Assembly: GCA_016785225.1 (NCBI GenBank)
Contig: JAFBJZ010000827.1
Location: 838,001 to 902,000, forward strand
Origin: Psettodes erumei
Lineage: Eukaryota > Chordata > Actinopteri > Pleuronectiformes > Psettodidae
Reading direction: 5' to 3'
Length of the DNA stretch: 64,000 nt
Positions 56,023 through 64,000 of this stretch are shown here, in pieces. The notes beneath the pieces were generated by a model, which made no database searches, was not told where the DNA came from, and worked only from the letters and a program-made list of their open reading frames with translations. A program made the translations under genes and the position numbers. Position 1 is the first letter of the stretch. The number at the start of each line of letters is the position of its first letter.

Positions 56023-57660
56023 CCGGGCCGCACACAGTCGATTTCACATAATGGCTTTTGTTGTGCCCTGTATCTGAAATGGTTATTTGGGGGGTGGGAG
56101 GGTTGTTAGTGTCGTTCCCCACACTCTGCTCTGATGAGCTCGGTATACGCTCGTGAAGGGAGTGAGCAGGTGGCGTCGAGCTGGAGAACAATAGTCCGTC
56201 GCCACGCGAGGCGGCTGGAGGACTTACGCTGATCTGTCTCTGAGCCAAAAAGGAAAATTAGACCAAAAAAAAAAAAAAAATCGATCGTGATGTTGTGCTT
56301 GTCTGGAAGCTCGTGAGTTCTGCGTGCGCGACCCCGCTGGACAGCGTGTCGATGAGCGTCCAGGCCGGGTCGGCGGTTTCATTAACCCGTCCCCTCGTCC
56401 CGAGGGGCCGTTTCGCTCATTTGGATTGCGACAGCTGCCGTCGCCGTCGGCGGCCAGGCGGCGACGTCAGAGAGCTGCGGTACGATGCCAGCCGGCCACC
56501 TGAGAGATGGCAGGGAAACGTGTTTGTGACAAAGTGTGAAAATGTGTGTGGGTGATGGAGGCGGGGAGGGGGAGGGGTGAAGAAAAAACAGAAAATTAAG
56601 CTCCAATTTGGAGCCAAGTGACCCGCCCAAGAAACACTCCACTGGGTCTTAAATCCTCTGCTGGAGAGAAGAAAATGGCTGCATGAAATTGGCTTTTTTT
56701 CCCCTCAGTTGTTTGCTTTGCTGCCAGCACTGAATGAAACACATTTCATTGCATATTGTATATTGTCTGAAGCACAATGCTGCTACAAATGTAAAGCAGA
56801 GGGAAGAAATCATGGAAACACATGTTGTACGTTACGTTTGTGGGGAAAATAATGATCCGATCTTTCTCGATTCTCTTCTCTACCCGTGTCACAAACAGGT
56901 GATTTAATTCAGAGGGTTTTCGGTTTATATCTTCCTGCCGTAAAAGTTTATGTTGAGACGAAATAAGAGGCTGTCAGTTAAACCGACATCACAAATCTCT
57001 GGACCTGAGTCAACATCCAGTCGTGCCAAGAATTAAACAAACGCAGTATTTACAGAGCGCTGGATTGTGCAGGTATTTCCATCATTTATGTATCGTTTAC
57101 AGTATTAAATCTTCCACACGCAGATGTTGTGGTGATGGGAGCGGCGTGTTTTCAGGTTGAATGACTGTGGGCTTTGGGAGATTATGAATGTGTCACTTTG
57201 TGTCACCAGACTAAGTTGAAACCAGAGCTTGAATTTGGTCCTCAGAAAGAAACGGGTACGACATTGAAATGCATTTGTGCAGGAGCAGTGAGCCTGTCGA
57301 TCCCTCCGCCAACAGGCAGCGAGAGCCCAGCGCAAACATGGCGAGAGACGCCCGACCTATTTGTCGTGTTTTGGAAACACACTGCAGCTCTGGTTGGTCT
57401 CCGACGCCGGCGCCACGGGCTCGGCGAGGGCTTTACCTGGGGGTGGAAGTTGAGGAAGGGGGCGGCAGAGATGGATGTTGTTGCCAAACCTTGGTCTGAT
57501 GCTCAAACCCCCAAAGCTTGCAGCTATTTTCCGGATTGACTGATTTCACAACTGGGATGCAGAGCAAAACTGTGCACAGCCAGACTGTAATTCTACACAT
57601 TCCTGGCTTTGATGCCCACACATGGTGCTGATCTCACAGGAGCACTCATGAACAAGATGA

Positions 57661-57682
57661 ATATATATATATATATATATAT
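57661..57682. repeat. (AT)11 microsatellite
   Basis: Uninterrupted AT dinucleotide run in intergenic DNA. Confidence 0.95.
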
Positions 57683-58286
57683 CAGCTTTTTCCACAAAAC
57701 AGGCCTGGCTCACTTTGCAGCAAACGCAGAGAGGAACCATGACTCATTTTACTGCACTTAACATTTGAGTTATTGGTGTGGAGATGCATGGAAGGAGTGA
57801 AGCTAAATTAGGACAGGAAGTAATCACGCCCCGGAGCTGCAGGGAAAGAGACGGGGGTTCATTCATTAGTTGTTTGGATTTTTTTTTTTTGTCCCCTGTA
57901 CTGTAGACTTGGTATGATTAAAATGCGCCTGTTATCTGAGTTTCGAGGGCACGGAGGGGAGAAAAGTTTCCTGGAAGCTGCGTTTCTGCGGCGGCTTTGA
58001 TGCACATGCATGTGAAAGTTATCAAACAAGCACAAGGACGGGGGAGATTACTTAAAAAGCCTGTCAGAGCGCGTGCTGAAAAAAAACATTCACAATTACT
58101 TCCTCGTTTTGTGAAACTTTAATACACCCCCAACCCCTGAAACACACCTTTTCTTTTTTTGTCGTTTAAGCACTTTTAACTCCCGTGCACGGGCGTGAAG
58201 CCCCGGGCTGCATTAATGATTCATGTTGGACAACTTGTTACCATCTAAGATCTGCACAGCAAATGGCTGGTGTAAATGGCTTCCCT

Positions 58287-58288
<2 letters not shown>

Positions 58289-58320
<32 letters not shown>
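58289..58320. repeat. (GT)16 microsatellite
   Basis: Uninterrupted 32-bp GT tract in intergenic DNA. Confidence 0.95.
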
Positions 58321-58321
<1 letters not shown>

Positions 58322-60470
58322 GGATGCATTAACCGTGGCACGAGGAGGGTGGGGGCCGGGGTCCGTATCAGAGCGCAGGAGCATTTCCTGAATAAACTCG
58401 TGAAGTGGAGTAAAATATCCCGCGGCCTCGTTGGTGACGGACTGCTCCTTTACCCGACTGTGCGCGACCTTGCTCGGCTTCGTCTCCTGACGCCCGCGCC
58501 ATCGGCAGGTTTTATTTACGACGCCGTCATCGATGCTGCGCCCGCTCAGCGAGGCTGCTCCGCCTTTACGACCTCCGTCAGCCGCTCGGGTGGAACGAGC
58601 GGAGACGCTGCACAAATATCAAGTTTCGGACCGCTTCTTCTTTCTTCACGACCAAACGCGGAGGCGAGAGGGAGGAGTTGGAGGTAATTTAGCGTCATGT
58701 GCCCCCCCCCCCCTGCTTCATTAGGAAGAGAGGACCCTCCATCACTGCCAGCTCCGGCTCTCCCGCTCATCTCTCTCCGTCAGCCGAGGTTAACGGGTGA
58801 CATTCATTAACTCTTCGAGACGAGAGCATCCTCCAGCGCTTCTCCTCCAGCAGCGCGACCTCCTGACCTCTGCAGGCCGACTTCACAATGACTTGTTGGA
58901 GCGTTGATCTCGCTCTGAAGATCAGTCTGAGGATGTTTCCAATTTTCTGCCTCTGTTTGTGAACGCAACTGTGTGCGTCAGGTCAACAACTGTCGCTCCG
59001 ACATGTTCGTGAACTGAGCGAGCGAGTGGGCGTGTCCTGCGGGTGTCATGGTCTGATGACTTCTGTGTCAGCCACAGCGAATCCCCGTCTGTTTGTGTGC
59101 GCACTAGCATTGATTCACTGACTTTGTACACGAGTCGTGATAAGTGGAAAAAGAAATTAAAGGAAAGTCATCGGTGGTAAAACGTCCTTTTTGTTCTTTT
59201 TTTATTTGTAAGTTCTTCCAGGAAACAATTTGCTGGAGTGAAAGTGGTTTGTGCAGTTAATTGAATTTCTTCTTCTTCTGCTTGTTTTGCTTTATATTGT
59301 TGTCTGAAGTTGGACTGTCATCTCTGAGTCGTGTCGGTCACAGTCTTTGTAAAACTGTCTGCAGACTGAAGTGAGTAGTGTCATGTCTGATGGTTTTGTT
59401 GGTCAGGCACTCTGACCTGTGGATTGATTGCTGAGCTGACGGTTGGTGTCCAACCTTCGTCTTCACCAGCGGTGGAGGACGGAGGCGACAAACGTCTCCT
59501 CTCTTTCCCGTCCGTCCTGTCTCACGCAGACACGTCTGTCTGCCGGCGGCCTCGCACATCAGAAACAACCTGGCTGCTCGCTCTGTCAACACCACAAAAC
59601 AAACATCAGATGGTCATATTATGCAACTGTGATCTCTGCCGGCGTTGGGAGATTTCTCACACTGACAGCGGGCTGGATTTCTGTGTTGTATTGTTCGACT
59701 GATGACGTCGTTAATAACAGCTTTATTCATTTCTTAAAGCGTAAACCCATGAACGTCACCTGTAGGTGTTTAATGTTCTTATGGCCCAGGGAGAGAAAGT
59801 GTTGGTGAGTGTGGAGGGCGACATGTTTGAATGAAGGTGTAGGCAGGGTTACGCCACAAACCTGATGTCTCTGGATGAACTGTGAACACGTCAGGTGTGT
59901 GTGGTTGTAGTGCATGAAATCAGTGAATGGAGTCTTTTCCTTTTTTTTTTCGGTTGCGGTCACTAATTAAAAAAGACAAGAAGACAAACAAGATTACTGT
60001 AGAGGATGTTCACCCAACAAAGTGATTCCTCCATTACCGGTCAAAATTACACACTAGTAATGACTTATTGCCGATTTAATAAGCACAAATAACAATTAAT
60101 AATTCAACAAGGCCTGTACAAATATGCCTGTGTTTGTTTTGAAATGCACTTAAGTGATCATAAATATTAAAAGTTTAATTTGGGTTATCCACCTAAATGT
60201 GAACAAATGTGTAAACAGTGGGTTTCAGGTGGTCATTAAAAATATAACCCAAGATAATTCATGGTGAAGGCGACTCGGTGCATTGCTGTGTTTGTGGAAT
60301 CTGCTGAGTCATGTTTTCCACCAGGCTGCTGTCTCCGTAGGAACAGGAACAGGCCTCCTCATTAATATCAGTGACGATCACAAAGCCAAAGCTTTTTTTC
60401 TGGTTGTTTTTTTTATCTCGGCGTTATTCCTCACTGTCTCACACTGGGCGAAGTATAAAATCGCTTTCGC

Positions 60471-60502
60471 CTCCTCCTCCTCCTCCTCCTCCTCCTCCTC
60501 CT
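60471..60502. repeat. (CTC)n trinucleotide repeat
   Basis: Uninterrupted CTC run of about 32 bp, giving polyserine or polyproline in ORFs that cross it. Confidence 0.95.
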
Positions 60503-61299
60503 GCTGGCCGCCTGCCAGAGTGCCGATCACCGCATCTGTCCGTCAGCAGAATGCTAACTGATTAATGCTTTCACTGCGACCATTAATAAAACTGCAGAGA
60601 GGCTGCTCTCTCTAATTGAGAGCTACAGCCCGGGCCGCACCGAAGCGGACGAGAAGGGCACGCACGGCGGGGACATGCGACGCCGCCGCGGGACGTGGCG
60701 CGTGTTTGCGTTTTAGACGATGAAGCGCTGCCCGCTGACAGCCGGTGATATAGTCGCTCCGACGTGAAATACAAACAGTGCACTCAGTTATTTATGTGCG
60801 GGCTGAAACCCGAGTGTTTTATGATTTTACTGAGAGTCTTTCGCGGCCCCGCGTGAGGCGCAGCCGCTCTCGGGCCTCGATTTTCTGCCCAGCGGTAGAA
60901 ATCATCGCCGTGTCATGACAAAGTGCGGGTGTCCGGGCCACTGGCACCAGCAGTGATCCACGGGCACTCCGCTGGACACACCCCGACTACTTGGCTGGTT
61001 CGCGCCATCCATCTCTACCCCCCCACCACCACCACCACCACCACCACCATCTTCTCCCGCGGCGAAGGATTCCGCCTCTGCAACCATTTGTCGAAGGAGG
61101 AAGCGGACGCCGTGTATCTCTAATACGTCAATATGCACCTGTCCAGGCAGGAAGCTCCTTTATTTGGATAAGTGGACTTCTGCTGCTGCATTGTGCAACT
61201 TCACCTGGAGGGTCTAACACACACACACACACACACACACACATACTACACCGTTCACCTGGCCCAAACAATGCTAACAAGCTAGGCTAGCTTTAGCCG

Positions 61300-61500
61300 A
61301 CGCAGCCTGGAAACGACGTCACGTTGACGTTTGTTGCGTCACCTGCTAACGCTAAATTAGCCCGAGCGCGCTAACGGGCGCAGCGCTCACCTTGCGTTTC
61401 GACGGCATTAAGGGGGCACCTGTGAAGGGGCCGCGGTGCACCATGGGAATGTGGCGTTGACGAAGAGGAGCACCGGACGTACGTAAAATCGTGTTTCTCC
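61300..61500 (-). promoter_or_regulatory. CpG-rich block with CRE-like sites and a minus-strand splice donor
   Basis: Three CRE-like cores (GACGTCAC near 61316, TTGACGTT near 61324, TGCGTCAC near 61335) lie within 30 bp. On the minus strand ATG CCG TCG AAA CGC AAG is followed by GTGAGC (donor near 61391), so a leftward first exon is possible. No following exon is identified. Confidence 0.3.
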
Positions 61501-61542
61501 AACAAGAGCCCAACGGCCACACCGCGTGCGTTGGCATCAAGG

Positions 61543-61548
61543 TTTATT
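61543..61548 (-). terminator. Poly(A) signal of leftward gene
   Basis: AATAAA on the minus strand at the boundary between AT-rich sequence (right) and GC-rich sequence (left), with GT-rich DNA 20-45 nt further downstream on that strand. Confidence 0.5.
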
Positions 61549-62177
61549 ATCCTTTTTTTTTTTTTTTTTTTATAATGTACAATATACAAAAATATAGGGT
61601 ACCAAAAAATTCACAGTGTCTAAAAGGCAGTGATTACAGTCTACATGACAGGTCTAACAGTACACCTGGTAAGTTGCATAGAAGGGCACAGAGCCTCACG
61701 TCGCAGGGGGCAGAGCTCCAAATCGACCAATCGGATGACTGGCTTTCCCAGCGCCGCCGACAGAGGATTAATTAACTGTAAGTGGCCAGTGGCTGATACG
61801 CTGTCATTTCATTAGTGATGTGATGGTTTCACGTGTCTCGGGAAATTTGATGTTTGAGCAGCTGGGGAAGGGTCATAAGCCAAACGGCGGTTGGTCCCAT
61901 CACGGAGCTCTGTCCCCAAACAAACCTCATGGTTGGTGTGTACTTAGCTGCTGCACTTTTTTTTTTTTTAAACAACTATAAGGCTTTTTTTTTTATTATT
62001 TTTTTTAACCAAACAGTGTTAGCTATACAATATACAGATAAGATTTACACGATCCTCATTAAATGGGCTGCAGAAAGGCTGTCGCTCCTATATACAGATA
62101 GAGCTCTCATTTCCGTGCATGTACAGTAGCTGAACTGAAAAAAAAAGCATCGCTGGGTTAGCATTCATCAATCAGGC

Positions 62178-62211
<34 letters not shown>
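62178..62211. repeat. (AAT)11 trinucleotide repeat
   Basis: Uninterrupted AAT run inside the putative 3'UTR block. Confidence 0.95.
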
Positions 62212-62214
<3 letters not shown>

Positions 62215-63510
62215 TATAGCTGTGAAAATGCCCTTTATAAACCAAGCGTCGACTATAAATAGAGTCTGTTCTGCCGCCAAAAGGAACAAGAGGCTTTAAC
62301 TTACAATGATTAACATCTCATACGTGAAATATAGAAAAAAACATGATGATGCCTGGAGAATCAGTGACAGAATGTGTGGGGGAAAAGCCTTTACACACCT
62401 CCTCATATACAGGCATATGTATGAAAAGCATTTACATTGTACAAAATACAGTAACACCCCTTTTGCTCATTCAGGCACACAGACACGCATAAGAGTACAT
62501 GTGTTTGCATGTACGCACATCTACACAACTCATGCGCTCACTTTGATCTTCACACAGGCAAACTTCTAAGCAAGGATATTTTTTTTGTCTTAGTCAAGCA
62601 GGGCCGAATAGATGTTTCATTACAATCTTTTTTTAAAACCAGCTCAGTAATCCTTGTGTTAACATTTCAGGTGGTAATGAAGATGCAATGGTTACCGAAC
62701 TGGAAACACAAAAAAAAAATCAGGAAAGCAAAGGAATGTGTTCATTCGTTGAAGTGAAATTAGAGAAACGACAATTAATCAGCTATATTTTATTTAACAA
62801 AATATTTCCTCCTATGCTACGGCTCGTTTGAGCATAAAACAATTATCTTAAAAAACAATCTTTAAGAAAAAAAAAAAAAAAGAACAAGTGCCAGTCTACT
62901 AGCTTATTCTACCATCATAGAAAACCCAATCCAGTTGTTCAGCACACTGGCCATATTTGATATGACCACCGAGCTATTTATAGCACTCAGTAGAATCAAT
63001 GCATCCATCTGAGAATCAATTGGAGAATCAATCAATCCCCTTTCAGAAGTCTGTATTGTTCTTGGGGAGAAAAATAAAACAGAAGAAATAGAAAGGAAAT
63101 GAATCTCACCCCCGCCCTCTATTGCATACAGGCACCCAAGGCATTCCCAAAGCTTTATGTACAGTTCACACCGCTTCCTCCAACCCCCCGCCCCCTTTCA
63201 CTGTACCATTCAATGTCCTTGTCCACAAAAGGCGCGTGACTCTGATCATAAGCAGATTTAGAGATTATTTCCCTCCAGCTCGGGCTGATGCTCGGCGTCG
63301 TGACTCTTCCAAACGGCCGTCCAAAAACTTTAACTGGCTCTGAAGTTCTTATCTCTTCCGTCACGTGCTGACACCAACAATGGGGGGAAGGGGGGAGGAA
63401 GGGTGCGTCCCCCGAACAACCCCAGCTGATATTGATCTCTAATTTATTTCCTCATCGACTTCATTGGGTTTTCTCTTTTGTTACGGCCGTTCTCGCGCTC
63501 CACGCGGCGC

Positions 63511-64000
63511 TGCAAGGACGTGACGATATGCGCTGTTTGTTCTCAGTAACTGCTTTTGTTGTCGAGGGACTCGGAAGTTCATTACAGGCTGAGAATGTGG
63601 CTTGAAATGGAGAGGCGTGAAACGGTGACCCAGATGCAGAGCAGTATTTTCTTTGTTAAGTTCTGGTTCAGTTCTGCGGATGCTCGACTCAGCACCTGCG
63701 CCGAGGCGTCGTGGTCATGATAATCTCTCTGAAGCCGGAACTCGCCACGTGAAGATGAAGCTCTGGGTTCACGCTGCTTTGTCAAGTCAGGCCCTTTTAT
63801 AATCACACTCGCCCCGAGCTGGTTGCATCAGTCCCTCGCTGTTCGTCCAAACCCGCGTCTCCTGATGGAAAGTTCCAGAAGCGCCCTTGAAAACACAAAC
63901 CCTACCATGCGGAAGAGACTAGGGAGGGGGCGAGCAGAAACACTTCAGTCGAGTTATGTCACCACGGCGTTGGGGGCGGTGTCCGTTTTGGGGCGGGGGG
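63511..64000. other. Right edge of window, unassigned
   Basis: GC-mixed sequence with G-rich runs at the end (63922-64000). If the leftward gene assignment is right, this is its last intron or upstream coding sequence. No exon was identified with confidence. Confidence 0.3.

Larger units (their letters stand above)
54930..61500. other. Intergenic region with unassigned ORFs
   Basis: About 6.5 kb without a recognised gene. It contains minus-strand ORFs at 55255-55515 and 55709-56248 with no family match I know, a (GCT)n at 55998-56022, (AT)n at 57661-57682, (GT)16 at 58289-58320, (CTC)n at 60471-60502, (CAC)n near 61021-61048 and (CA)n near 61219-61242. Coding potential is unsupported. Confidence 0.45.
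61520..63450 (-). other. Probable 3'UTR of a leftward gene (sema5b candidate by synteny)
   Basis: AT-rich, CpG-poor sequence between GC-rich flanks, with no long ORF. On the minus strand AATAAA at 61543-61548 is followed by a GT-rich downstream element, as at a cleavage site. At the other end an acceptor-like TCCTTGCAG opens a 21-codon frame (63510-63445) ending in TAA, which might be the terminal coding segment. In human, SEMA5B is the next minus-strand gene after DIRC2, but I could not match the short peptide to semaphorin 5B, so the identity is inferred from synteny only. Confidence 0.4.

Noticed and set aside
1..64000. CRISPR arrays, operons, phage, integrated virus or toxin genes
   Set aside because: Tandem repeats are simple microsatellites without spacers, genes are spliced eukaryotic ones, and no viral or toxin-like protein was recognised.

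Overview
The window is vertebrate nuclear DNA, almost certainly from a ray-finned fish, and probably from a compact percomorph-type genome. Its genes have many exons with GT-AG introns, very short introns in one gene, many (CA)n/(GT)n microsatellites, and proteins that match vertebrate families along their whole length. I saw no prokaryotic gene organisation, CRISPR array, phage, plasmid or complete transposon. Species cannot be fixed from the sequence.

Layout. 286-8753 (+): slc15a2 (PEPT2 proton/oligopeptide transporter), 21 exons, lacking only its first coding exon(s) to the left of the window. About 9.6-18.05 kb (-): hspbap1, a JmjC-fold protein, seven coding exons plus an inferred 5' non-coding exon, tail-to-tail with slc15a2. 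About 18.05-18.42 kb: a compact, probably bidirectional promoter. 18422-47997 (+): slc49a4 (dirc2), a lysosomal MFS transporter, nine coding exons spread over 30 kb. 40978-41745 (-): a complete single-exon odf3/CIMAP1-family sperm-tail/cilium gene, nested antisense in slc49a4 intron 7. 48-61.5 kb: slc49a4 3'UTR, then mostly unexplained intergenic DNA with one promoter-like block at 54.5 kb. About 61.5-63.5 kb: an AT-rich block that looks like the 3'UTR of a leftward gene whose coding part lies mainly beyond the window; human synteny (HSPBAP1, DIRC2, SEMA5B) makes sema5b the candidate.

The gene order slc15a2, hspbap1, slc49a4 follows human chromosome 3q13-q21, so this is a conserved block. I do not see a functional pathway joining the genes, although two encode proton-coupled membrane transporters (plasma membrane peptide uptake; lysosomal export).

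I found no undescribed multi-gene system. The most interesting items are: (1) the intronless nested odf3 gene with a perfect RFX-type X-box 105 bp upstream of its ATG and an AATAAA just after its stop; (2) a one-base frame break in the last exon of hspbap1 that separates its conserved C-terminal motif from the rest; (3) complementary (GT)n and (CA)n tracts flanking slc49a4 exon 5; (4) a nested perfect palindrome at 50.3 kb; and (5) promoter-like and CpG-rich blocks with no assigned gene at 22.7, 54.5 and 61.4 kb.
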